Assembly: GCF_018873765.1 (NCBI RefSeq)
Contig: NC_057922.1
Coordinates: 65,620,755 to 65,684,754 of the forward strand
DNA length: 64,000 nucleotides
Direction: 5' to 3'
Source: Telopea speciosissima
Lineage: Eukaryota; Streptophyta; Magnoliopsida; Proteales; Proteaceae
Translations under genes and position numbers: made by a program
In this document: positions 43,842-54,054 of the stretch, piece after piece
How the letters are laid out: every line of letters starts with the position of its first letter
How positions within the stretch are numbered: position 1 is the stretch's first letter
The notes under the pieces: model-generated
Told to the model about the DNA's origin: nothing
The model's input: only the letters and a program-made list of their open reading frames with translations
Database searches by the model: none

Positions 43842-44946
43842 GGATTCGGCTCCTCTCTTGTGAGCCCAGCCCCCAGAGGCTGTCCGGTGAGGCATCCAAT
43901 GGCTTGGGCTGCTGGATGGGCCACGATGTGCGCCAGGCTCCACATAAGCACATATCTCTGCATGCCCAGCAGCCCAGCGCCGTTGGATGCCTCACTGGAC
44001 ACCCTCTAGGCACTAGGCTCGCAGGAGAGGAGCCCGATCCGGTGAGGCATCTAATGGCCTGGGTTGTTAGAGTGCTGGATGCACCGAGATGTGTGCCAAA
44101 CCCCACATAGACACACATCTGTGCACGTTCAGCATCTCAGCGCCATTGGATGGCTCACTAGACACCCTCTAGGTAAGGGTGTCAATTTGGGACCAAAATC
44201 GGGAACTGTACCGCTAAAATCTGGTACCAGACCGTCCCATTAATAAACATGATGGTATTGGGATCTGATTTTGGTACCGAATAATAAATGGGACGATACG
44301 GTTCTGGGACGGGATTCCCAATGGTACTAGTACCAAAATACTGGTTAGGTACCGGATGGGACCGTAACTATCAATACCCTTTCAAAGAGTATATTTCATG
44401 TTATTTTGATCAAGTTTTATGGCTGGAGTTTGATGTATTTGGATGGCATTTTCTCTTATGAAGGTTTCAGCTGATAGACCTTCAGTTCTATTTGTGTTGT
44501 GGTAGCACTAAAATTGTATATGGACTTGTTTATTTCATCCTTATTAATTCTTAGACGTCATTTTGGGAAGTGCATATGTGATTGTAATGAAAAATTCAAT
44601 TGATCATGGTTTCGTATTCTAAGTTGATTTCAAAAGTAAGGAATGCCTCAAATCTCATAATAGTGAATAGATCTACAACATTACTAATGAAATCATCTCG
44701 TTAGAAATCATTAAAGTTTTTCTCCCTTATTCTACCGGGCTTAGAACCATTTAAAAATCAGTATTATCCCATCCTGTTGGTAATCGGGACCAGGACCAAA
44801 GTTTGATCATGTTAACTAAATGAGACAGTATTAGGATTGACACCTTTGATATCGATACTAGTACAGATTCATCTCGAATACCGAAAACTGGCCCAATTGA
44901 CACTCTTGCCTCTGGGCGCTGGAGTCGGACCAGAAGGGCCCGATCC
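43842..44946. mobile_element. Tandem foldback element, split by a nested TIR element
   Basis: The first foldback (43842-44037) has about 80-bp arms: the left starts ggattcggctcctctcttg, and the right is its reverse complement, ending gaggagcccgatcc. A second unit lacking its left outer end follows (44038-44173). Its right end resumes only after a 733-bp insertion, at 44908-44946 (cctctgggcgct to gggcccgatcc). The flanks atttaaaaa and ttttaaaaa match 8 of 9. No coding capacity. Confidence 0.7.
44175..44907. mobile_element. 733-bp TIR element nested in the foldback
   Basis: Left end aagggtgtcaatttggg and reverse-complemented right end aagagtgtcaattggg match at about 15 of 16. Adjacent ccctctagg (left) and gcctctggg (right) are a decayed 9-bp target duplication inside the foldback. 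The inner arms carry repeated ggtacc/gggacc motifs. The terminus aRgggtgtcaa resembles the 42978-43402 element. Confidence 0.65.
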
Positions 44947-45975
44947 TTTTAAAAAAAACACCGTTTAATGAGAATAATTTATTAATTGATTTCGATTTGA
45001 AATACTAATCGATGGTCACCATTATGTAGATCGATATCGATATCGATACGTAATTGAAAAATCATTACGGTGATTATTTCTTATTATTCGGAGCCAACTG
45101 TAATAAGTATGTGAAACTGTCAGTGTTATGCCGTGAGACTGCGAAAGTGGAGACAGAGTGACCAACTGGTCCAACTGGCATGCTGAGGTTATCAAAGAAA
45201 ATTATATCCAACCAACACCCACCTGTGCACGTGCCCACGTGCACGTGCACCCGATGTACATTGTTTACATGCAGCAGCACAGCTTATAATGAAAATATTT
45301 TTTAAATTCCCTAATTCCTTTTCTTAATAATCTTTATTTGTTTTTTCAATTCGATCAAGACTCAAGAGAAAGAATTTAATTTATATGCTTAGGGAATAAT
45401 TAGCATTTACTCTCGTCTACCAAATAAAACAACTTAAAACTAATCGCCAATTTAATGAAAATTATTTCCAAATAATTTATATTAAAAGTCAACTGATCCG
45501 CCGCGCAAGCTTGCCGATGTTCACATGCTCATACGTTTGCATGTACGTAATACAATTCTCGATGATAATAATATTATAATAATTATAATAACAGAAATTT
45601 ACGTCTACCATCCCTAGGATTTCAACAATTACATCTATCTATCATCCCTAGAGTTTCACAATTACGTCTACTATCCTTGAAGTTTTATTTATTTCATAAA
45701 CCTCCCTTATATTTTGAAAGATTTTTATGTCCGTACGTCCCTACCGTTAGCTGAGAACAGGTAAGTGATGACACTTAATGTCATCGCCAAATATTAACTA
45801 AATATCTATAATACCCTTATTGAAGGTGCTTTTATATCTTTACCCCTATTTGTTTGAAACACCATCGTCTCCTCCTTGTCCTTTAACCACCATTCAACTA
45901 CTGCAACCTTCGACCATTCCTGCACAAACCCTCCCACACCACCGCCCCACCGCCCTGGTAATCTGGGGTTTTCAT
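44947..45975. other. Intergenic, with a triple G-box
   Basis: AT-rich and without a gene. It holds three overlapping CACGTG motifs (45228-45247) and a locally repeated 'tacgtctac.atcc' segment at about 45600-45690. Confidence 0.45.
45228..45247. promoter_or_regulatory. Three G-box cores (CACGTG) within 20 bp
   Basis: CACGTG occurs at 45228-45233, 45236-45241 and 45242-45247. G-boxes are established binding sites of plant bZIP and bHLH factors. No confident gene start lies nearby, so a function here is speculative. Confidence 0.35.
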
Positions 45976-46242
45976 TGCTTGAGGTTATTCTTATTGAGCT
46001 AAAAAAGAAGAATCCTAATTTGTCTTGGTTGCTGCCTCAAAAACTGCAGAAGCTTGATGGGAGCAAGCAAGGATTGCAAACTACTTTAACTTGATTGTTG
46101 GGACGAGCACCGGAGGTCTCATCACAGTCATGGTTACTACACTAAACAAAGACCATCGCCCACTCTTTGCCGCCAAAGATACCAAAGGCTTCTACTTCAC
46201 AGAAAACCCCAGCATCTTTCCTGTAAAAGCCAAGTTTGAAGG
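45976..46242 (+). pseudogene. Patatin-like phospholipase fragment
   Basis: The plus strand reads LEVILIELKKK, then LPQKLQKLDGS. After a one-base shift it reads ARIANYFNLIVGTSTGG, then LFAAKDTKGFYFTENPSIFP, followed by a donor-like GGGTAAG at 46242. This is the N-terminal part of a plant patatin-like lipid acyl hydrolase: the GTSTGG nucleophile elbow (46100-46117) is intact. The DGGG oxyanion-hole region is not found, and the frame is broken between LDGS and ARIA. The catalytic Asp exon is absent. It is a dead fragment, origin by duplication or transposon capture unknown. Confidence 0.75.
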
Positions 46243-46946
46243 GTAAGAATTAGGAATCCATTCCTGTCTTCCTGATTCCTCTGTTTTTTTGTTTTTTTTG
46301 TTTGAATTTGGTAAAGAAATTGCACTTTATAACTATTGAAGTTACTTCTCCGGCTGGTAATTAAACAGGTTTAGCGACCAAGGCGACAACAAAATCAGGT
46401 CAGAATCCATAGAAAAAAGAAAATTTATTTTTGGAAGAAATGAGGATTGGTACTAAGACCGAAGGAAAGAGCATAGGAAAAGGAAGGGATTTTTATCTCT
46501 TAAGTGCGATGCACTGCCCAAAGGAAGAGAGTCTGTCCGAGTTGCGATTGCACACATGTACGATGGCGTGAAATTTCGTGAAAAAACTAGTCCAAACCTG
46601 CTTGAGAGACACTCTAACCGCTATCCCTTGGAACATGGTGCTCTACCAACTTGAGCTAAAGACCCATCAAGTAAATTTTGGAACTTACAAGTAACCCTGA
46701 AACATTGACACAAAACTTGCTTCAAAGACAATACTCAATGGGGTTTCTAAATTTCAATTAAGATTCTGTTCTTTCACATGTTCTCACAAACCATATATTA
46801 CCTTAAAAGAATAAGACACTTATTTAAAACAGCTTAACATAAGGAAACCAACCAAGCACCCAACCATGAGGAAATAAGGAACAAGAATCACCAAATCTTC
46901 CCCCCTCCCCCCACCCAAAATAAAACCCACTACAAGACATTTTTTA
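46243..46946. other. Intergenic with a tRNA-like motif
   Basis: No gene is recognised. A minus-strand tRNA-like 5' half lies at about 46625-46668. Confidence 0.4.
46600..46668 (-). other. tRNA-like 5' half (box A), not a complete tRNA
   Basis: Minus strand from 46668 reads gatgggtctttagctcaagt then tggtagagcacc, matching the acceptor/D-arm and box A of a tRNA. The anticodon stem does not pair and no matching acceptor 3' strand or clean box B follows. It is probably a tRNA-derived SINE piece or a decayed organelle or nuclear tRNA copy. Confidence 0.35.
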
Positions 46947-47103
46947 CTAGATGGGGAAATCAGCAAGACCCACCATGTCAACTGCCGAATATCCTTCATG
47001 GTCAGGCTGCAGCTGTGCATTCTTGCCCAAAATTCCCACAAACCACACAGTCCATGCCTCTGTTTCAGGCTCAATCAACCTGAAGCAAAGCTTTGCCCGA
47101 AAC
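46947..47103 (-). CDS. Candidate terminal coding exon of an unrecognised gene
   Basis: On the minus strand a 51-codon frame begins after a possible acceptor (GGAAG at about 47104-47105) and ends at TAG (46947-46949). It reads FRAKLCFRLIEPETEAWTVW, then FVGILGKNAQ, and ends VDMVGLADFPI. The composition is protein-like, with conserved-looking Trp and acidic residues, and unlike chance frames around it. An in-frame stop just upstream implies splicing. A 5'-leader-like exon at 48870-49135 on the same strand could belong to the same transcript, but intermediate exons were not identified. I do not recognise the family. Confidence 0.35.
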
Positions 47104-47568
47104 CTTCCGTTCAATCAGATAGACTATAATGAGCTGCATTCTTGATAAGGTTCATTTTTAGAAACAAAACAGGAGGCATAGCTATTGTTTGCAGGATTCG
47201 ACACCAGTTAAGTCTTGTTGCAGGCTATATTGGGGGAAACACAATGGCTTCAGCAGCCCTTCCAAGTGAATTTTATTGTGTTACAAGGGTACAATGCCAC
47301 TAAATTCCAATGGCAGGCCTTAGTGGTTGCAATTCCTTGGCAAGTAATTAACAGTCTATGATGGCTCCAATACACTTCAGTTGCAGATAGTTGACAAACT
47401 GGCAATCTATGAAGGCTTGGACAACCTACCTAATGGTATTTTCTAATTAACCAAGGTGCAGCCAGAGTGAGAGCAGATGCAGGAAGAAAAGAGCAACAGC
47501 ACCCAAGATTATATTTGACTACTTGTACATGACACATTTATTTATTTTTCTTTTTCTTCTTTGTGGAA

Positions 47569-47602
47569 GGGGGAGGGGGTGGGGGTGGGGGTGGGGGTGG
47601 GG
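47569..47602 (+). repeat. (GGGGGT)n tract, G-quadruplex-prone
   Basis: Six runs of four to five G are separated by single T or A, which meets the standard G-quadruplex pattern with one-base loops. It is a plain microsatellite; no function is implied by the sequence. Confidence 0.8.
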
Positions 47603-47710
47603 TAGGAATACCAAAACAAACACCAAAGTTGTGGAAAAGCCTCATGAAAGAGCTATCTCAAGCACTTGAATTAGAGGACCTTAAGTGCTTTTTCTCTTAA
47701 ATATATCACC

Positions 47711-47855
47711 CTCTGCCCAAGCAATTTGAATAGATACATGTGTAAGATACAAGGTGTAGTAATGACTGGAAATAATATAACACCCTCCGCCCAAGCAATT
47801 TGAATAGATACATGTATAATCTATACTCTGCCCAAGCAATTTGAATAGATACATC
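47711..47855. repeat. Threefold 30-bp interspersed repeat
   Basis: ctctgcccaagcaatttgaa plus tagatacat occurs at 47711-47740, 47785-47814 (one change) and 47826-47855. Spacings are 74 and 41 bp, so only the unit is conserved, not the linkers. Confidence 0.9.
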
Positions 47856-48869
47856 CACTTTCCAGCATGCACTTGATATACACTCAAAGAGAGCTAAATA
47901 TCCATGTTGCTGTTTTTTTTCTTCTAAACTTACACTGACCTGAGTATTCCAAGCACAAAGTGGTCTTGAGTATAGATTGTCAATCCCAGTAAGGCCTTGA
48001 GGATGACATAAATAGGTTTCAATTGCTGATCGCGTAGCAACAGACTTGGCTAGTTTCCAAGTATATAAACCAAACGAGCATGATTGTATGACTGAAAATA
48101 ATATGACCCAGATTAATCTGATCTAAAACTCAATTTTTATCAAGTTTTTTTTCTAATAAAATTCTGTTCACAAATCATTAAAGTTCAGATCCATCAATTC
48201 CCAATATTTTATCCAAGTTCCTGCCATCCTATGCTTTTGTCTAACATATATTTTCCTTCTCTATTTAGAACTCAGAATATGTCCTAAAGCACAGCTGGTC
48301 TAAAATAGACTCAAAGGTCTTTGTCCTAACAGAACCACAAGGTTCTTTAGGTCCCATGGTCCACTCAAGCAGGGACTTCAGCCCATTGATTCCTTATTTT
48401 TTTCTGACACATAAGTTCTCCTTCTCCATTAAAACCCTAAATCTGATTCTTTCCTTGGCTTCTAGATAATTCGTGGGATACATTTTATACTTCAAACCAA
48501 AAACCCCTAAATCAAATGCCATGTATTTGTGAAACATACACTCAATATTTGTTACCAATAACAAATTGTGACAGAGGAAGAAGATAACAAGAGTCTCACC
48601 TGTCCTACCTTGAATATCAATTTAAACCTGAAACAAAAAATAAACAAAACCCTAGATCAACTATAAAATTTATGCCAACAGAGGAAATACGAGAGAGAAA
48701 GAGAGTGCAGAGATGACATAGGATAATGAAAAAGAGAGAAACAGACCAAACAGAGATGAAATAGGGTAATGAAAGAGAGAAGATCGAGATCGATGAAGAT
48801 CTAAAGGGAGAGCATAGAGAGATTGAGCAAGAGTGAGAGTGAGAGATAGTCTGAGAGAGAGAGTTATAC

Positions 48870-49135
48870 CTTGGACTTGCAGGGAGTTGCCACTTCAATC
48901 GGTTGTGAGCTTCACCGATAGCAAAAGCAATTAACCAGAAATAAACGAAGACAAAGATGGGAAGAGGATAAGGGAGTAGCGGAATTGCAGTTTCAGTCTA
49001 AGATTTTCAGCTAGGGTTCCTTCGATCTCCACTCTATCGCTTTACCATTCTCGCTTCGAGCTAGGGTTCTTGAGACCAGACGCAGATTTCGCTTGAGGCG
49101 CAGTGGAACTTCTTGCCCGATAAAATGATTCAGGG
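48870..49135 (-). other. Candidate 5' untranslated first exon, minus strand
   Basis: On the minus strand a stretch with leader-like composition ends in GCAAGTCCAAG followed by a GTATAAC donor (48868-48869), and then a CT-rich intron start. It could be the first exon of the gene whose end is at 46947, or of a non-coding RNA. Confidence 0.25.
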
Positions 49136-52100
49136 TGATTCACTTCTTTTTATACCTACGATAGAATCATGTCATTCAGATGTGAGATCACCTGTTGACT
49201 AGAATCCACAAATGAATCACTTTTCTTAAGAAATAGTGATTCTGGGTGCTTCCCTCTAATTCCATTAGATCACTTTCTAAGGCAACCAAACGAAAAAAAT
49301 AATCATGATTCTGGTGACAAACGTTCAAATGGTTTACGCAACCAAACACAACCTATAAATTCACACTCGATTTAGGAATCTTAAGAGGGGAGAGAAACAA
49401 AGGGGAAGGTAACCTCCTTAAGTGGCCGACCTACCTTAGGCGGGTCACGGTCAGTGCTGCTATCCCATGGGTGGACGCCCCCAAACCAGGTCTAAACCAA
49501 GGTACGATTAACACAATTACAGTAAGATTGTGATCTCTTCTCCCTCCTCACTCTTACCTTCTTTTATTCCCTACATTTTCTTCCCTTCAACCTCCTTTTT
49601 TCCTCTTCTAATCTTCCTTTAGATACTCTCCCTTTTCTCTCCAATGAACTCTTCTTCTTCTCCCTATTATCCTCCCTCTCTCCTCCAACCGATATCCTAT
49701 TTTCCCCTTTTCTTTGCTGCTGCCATAGCCTTTGAAATAGTGCTATAAAGTTTCTGGTTCTCTCTGTAACAGCAAATCCATCACCACCACTTGATCTGCA
49801 TTATGTTCAAAGTGTAACAGGTCTGATTCCAAGGCCTCTCAGTTTTCATGTCTAAATACCCATTTCCAATTCAAAAATGAGAGTTTCGCCTTTTTCCCTA
49901 ACATTGAGTTGCTACTGTCTTGACAAAGAACCAGAATTCGAAAATTCCACAGAGATCCTTGGAGCAGATCGAGATGCAAGAAAATGGCCTTGATGTGGAT
50001 CATATGGAGCAGTTCCAGGCCGGCGAGATGGGACAAATTAAGCAGATTCGAGTGATGTAGAGGAAATGTCCTAATGTGACTATTCTTCAGAGCTCATCTA
50101 ATAGCATTCTGTGTGTGTGTCCAAGAAGATTGGTCAACAATCTGGTTTCCTAAGCAAGAGGAACTCTTAATTTTGTCTCTCCTTCAAGAACTCAATATTG
50201 TTTTCTGATTTCAGTTCTAGTAGTAATACAATAATAACCCCACAAGTTAGTAGGCCATTCATCTTTATCTCCCCTTCCTTCCGCTCTTTCCAATGAATTA
50301 GTCCCTATCATCATCAACTTTATAGAAGTAGGGGCTTTCCCGACCAGCGTATCTATCTTTGATCGTCTCGCTGCTGGAAAAACAAAGATTCCATTTCTCT
50401 TTCTTCTCCCAGCTCTGCTTTCTCTTGGGACCTATCCATTTTATCCCCCTTCGGGGATTTTTATTCTTGTTGTTTGGGGTGTTCCAGCTTTGAAACCTAG
50501 GCTTCTTGACGATGATGGTCTGACCCTTTTCTTGGGGCCCATGCACTCTACCTGCATCACACCCAATGATGAAACAGGAAGAAATAATTGGTCCAATTGC
50601 ACTTACAGTTCAGGTTCCTTGGGTTGTATCCCCTTTTTCAACGTTGAGGTTGCAGAAGAGGGCAGAGAAGTTTATTTGAAAATGTTAATAAACCAAACCA
50701 GTAAGAAACTTCCATGTGAAAAATGATTCCCTAATTTTGGACTGTTCTGCAACCACAAAGTGTTTGTACAGTTCAAGAAGCTAGATGTTTGAATGTCCTA
50801 ACATTCAAGCTGTTTGGAGCTTCTGGATAATACATAAATAAACGAAAAAGATACAGAAATTCAAAGAGTCTCATTATCCTTGAAAACCATCAAATCGAAA
50901 CAGAACACATAGGAACATTAACCTACTATTTCTTGAAACATTGACTTGAACCCGGCAAGTCAAAAAAACGAAGATCAAACCTTCGACTACACTGTTTGAC
51001 TGTATAAGTCAGATAATGACAGTTGAGACAAATTTGTTACCCCACCCAACCACTAAATTAATATGGTATTACAAACTTTTATACCTATCAACACAATCGA
51101 TCTGGACCACTACTGATGAGAGAGAGAGAGAGGAACTGACCTGCCTGTTGGTGTTCACCAGATAGTCCAGCAATAGAGAAGTATGTCAAAAGCAGATTCA
51201 AACACAATTTTTGCAACTTGCGAAGTAGCCTGAACCAATATTTATGTGTTGATACTGAAGGCTGCCTCTGAATCCAATCTATCCATGTTTTAACAAGGAA
51301 TAAGAACGAGCGAATAATTGAACTTCTCCCTCAAATCCTGGAGATCAAATGCAGAAGCAAACTATTAATTATATGTATATCTATCACATATTGTCAACTA
51401 ACTATAATGCATCTCGTGCGCTGCAGTTTATCTGATCTCTCTTTATACAAATCTAGGGTTGGCAATCTTTGAAATTTCAACCTACCCAAGCCACCACTCA
51501 TTTTCTTTTCCTTTCCTTTTCAAAAAACATTTCAAAATGGGTTGTGGATTTTCCCGCTGAGTTGAGCACAGGGCATCCTGAAACTAGCCTGAAATTAACC
51601 TTTACTGAAGATACTCAGCTAAACACTTGACAACACCCATTTTCTAGATCTTTGGTACTTGGTATACCTCTACCTCATTAGTAACAAATCTGACCTGATA
51701 GGCTGTTTCCAACAACCCAACCTATCCAAACTGTTAGGTTTTGGCTTAACCATTTAGACTCCAAGAACTAGCAAAATTGTGTCAAAGAATCTGTTGTTTT
51801 AGGTTTTTTCAAATGAAATTTATTTATTAGCACTAAAAAGGATAAAATGACTGATTGAATACTATAAGGGAACGTTTGATGGACTACTATTTTCAGTTTT
51901 GTCAAAATAACAATGTCTACAACACAGCGAAAACGCTGTATACATGTGTATAGACACACACACACACACACATTACAGATTAGGAAACCTAAGAAAAAAA
52001 AATCAATTGAAAGAACCAGTAGACGATTTCCACATAAGTTTCACTCAGGCACCATTTGATCCAACAGACCTCATGATCCATTAGGGCATAGAAAACCATC

Positions 52101-52702
52101 ATGGGCTGCTTAAAAGGGGTGGCCACAGGGTTGATATTTATGGAAACATTTTGAAATAATTTAAAAAGCATGAGGAGGAAGTAAAATAAATTAAACAGCC
52201 TATAAAACACACTAGAAGCAAGTTCTGCAACAGCCAACTATCCTCCATTACAGAAAAGTGCATTACGAAAAGAACAGATTTAGGCATTGAAAGATAGAAT
52301 AACTGATCAAAATAAATAATTTTGTTATCATGGAATAAGTAGCATTTAAGATTCTTTCCCGTACTGTTGAGAAAGAAAACAAGAAAAAATATATTAAGAT
52401 TCCAACAGAAGCTCAAACACAATAAAGCAGATTAAAATCCACAAAGACCATAGAGACATTAACACCACATTGAAATGCATACTTGTCAGAAACAAACTCT
52501 CAGTGGTTATGATGAAAATTTCAGATTTTAAATCAAACTAAATAGGCCAGACATATTGACAGACACCTATTCTGCATCAAAAAGGAGATTTATAGAGAGA
52601 AATCAGTCCCAACAATCAAAAGCAGACCTGGGTTTTGTACTAATCAAACCAAACAAGAACAGAGCATCACAAGGAAATTGAGTAATCAATAGAGAACAAT
52701 AC
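49136..52702. other. Long region without a recognised gene
   Basis: Short open frames exist (for example a basic 82-codon minus-strand frame at 50298-50546) but none matches a family I know. (CA)n lies at 51955-51971 and (GA)n at about 51119-51131. A donor-like CAG/GTCAGT on the minus strand at about 51139 hints at a spliced minus-strand transcript. Pyrimidine-rich sequence fills 49530-49720. Confidence 0.4.
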
Positions 52703-52830
52703 CTGAAACTTTGAAGCAACAGATCAACAAAATTTAATCCAGAACAGAGAAGACCATTAACGGAAGAATAATGGATCTAAAGGTTTTAAGATCGGAGCAG
52801 TTGGCTACTTGGAGATTCAAGCACGTACAG
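52703..52830 (-). other. Candidate minus-strand first exon, divergent from 52922
   Basis: Minus strand: CAAAGTTTCAG followed by donor GTATTG (52701-52702), preceded by leader-like sequence. With the plus-strand candidate at 52922 this would be a head-to-head pair sharing about 90 bp. No protein can be assigned. Confidence 0.25.
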
Positions 52831-52921
52831 AGAACAAGTGGTTTCCAGAATGTGAAGACACGAGGCACAACACACCAAGTCGTCTATCTACCCAAAAATA
52901 AAAAGGGCCCGAGTTGATTTT

Positions 52922-53538
52922 ATGCTCTTCGAACCGTCCGGGTCCGGTCCAAATACTGATATTGAGCAATTCAGGAAGAGAGCAAAAGAGGCGCAACGGT
53001 CTCTTTTGCTCTCTTCCCTCTCTTCCTCCCTCCCTCTCTGGGCACTCGGTCTCTGGGGTAGTTTCGCACTTTACAAGAACGATGCGAAAGAGAAAAGAGA
53101 TGATCAAGCTTCAGCCCAGTTGGATGAGCTCGCTCAGGCTGCACAGGTACTTTCCTTATCCTCTTTAAGATTTTCTAATTTGGAAATGTTATCTAATTCT
53201 ATCTGGAGTTGCCTTGTTTTCGTTTCCCAAGCATGGATGCATGAAGCGCCTGCTTAATTTACGGTTTACCGGAGTATTGTTCGATTTCGATAATTACAAA
53301 TTCCAAACTTGCGATTCCGAAATAACTGTTGAAAGATATCTATAATCAGAGTGACACACAGGATTTCAGAGATCCTACATTTTGGTTGCTCCGCATTTGT
53401 TGGTCTCGTTCTCTAGTTGTCACTCTCAACGTTCCCCTTTTCACTGAGCTTGTGACGACTTTTAATGACCTAGGGTATGATCTTGCAATTGCTATCTACT
53501 CTCCTTTTGGCTTGGTCACTTTGAGAGAAACTAGCTGA
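52922..53538 (+). CDS. Candidate two-exon gene for a small unknown protein
   Basis: Exon 52922-53146 (75 codons) ends GCACAG before donor GTACTT. A plus-strand frame at 53362-53538, after an acceptor CACACAG, continues in phase 0 to a TGA. Exon 1 has a charged amphipathic stretch (DIEQFRKRAKEAQRSLLL), a short hydrophobic segment (LPLWALGLWGSFALY) and a charged tail (DELAQAAQ), like a small single-pass or membrane-associated protein. Exon 2 is hydrophobic and less convincing. It is unrecognised; a different second exon is possible. Confidence 0.4.
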
Positions 53539-54054
53539 GAAAAACCCAGGTAAATTTCTCTGCTATTTGTCGTTCATCGCTCAAAGTGAAGTTCCGTTTG
53601 TTTGCAATTCCGATCCTGAAATGTCTACCATCCTGTTAACTTCAAAATTTGTTGGATCAATTCGTTTATAGTAATTAGACCACTTTATTCTCTGTAATTT
53701 GTGAGGTCATAAGAAAATTCATAACAAAAGGCGCATTCTCTCTGTTGTTAATTCCATTAGAATTTGTCTCGACTAATTAAACTATCTTTTTAAATCTGAT
53801 GATATTTGATTCAATATTGTGTAACTGCTTCCAATGCACAAATATGTATTGACTTTCCACTGTTTCAGCTAATACCCTTATGGCAAATAACTTCCTCCTC
53901 CCATAAAAATTTTTATTTACCCAACAAGCACTTAACTAGATTCAATACACTATCCAGGTGATAAGGTAAAGCAGACCACCAAAGATTCAGAGATACGGTA
54001 CTCAAGTTTGATATCAGTGATGAGCATTGAGAAGGTACATCAACAAAATCTGAA
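53539..54054 (+). promoter_or_regulatory. Upstream region of the PPR gene, with an overlapping upstream frame
   Basis: No gene is recognised. An ATG at 54020 opens a frame different from the PPR frame that stays open until 54472, overlapping the PPR start by more than 400 bases. Whether it is in the mature leader is unknown. Confidence 0.35.

Larger units (their letters stand above)
47104..48869. other. Intergenic or intronic sequence
   Basis: Contains a G-quadruplex-prone tract (47569-47602) and a threefold 30-bp repeat (47711-47855). No coding exon is recognised. Confidence 0.4.

Noticed and set aside
43826-44118. Overlapping 94-95 codon frames on both strands
   Set aside because: They arise from the GC-rich arms of a foldback transposon and mirror each other because the arms are inverted repeats.
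46600-46668. Functional tRNA gene
   Set aside because: Only the acceptor/D-arm half fits; the anticodon stem does not pair and no matching 3' half follows.
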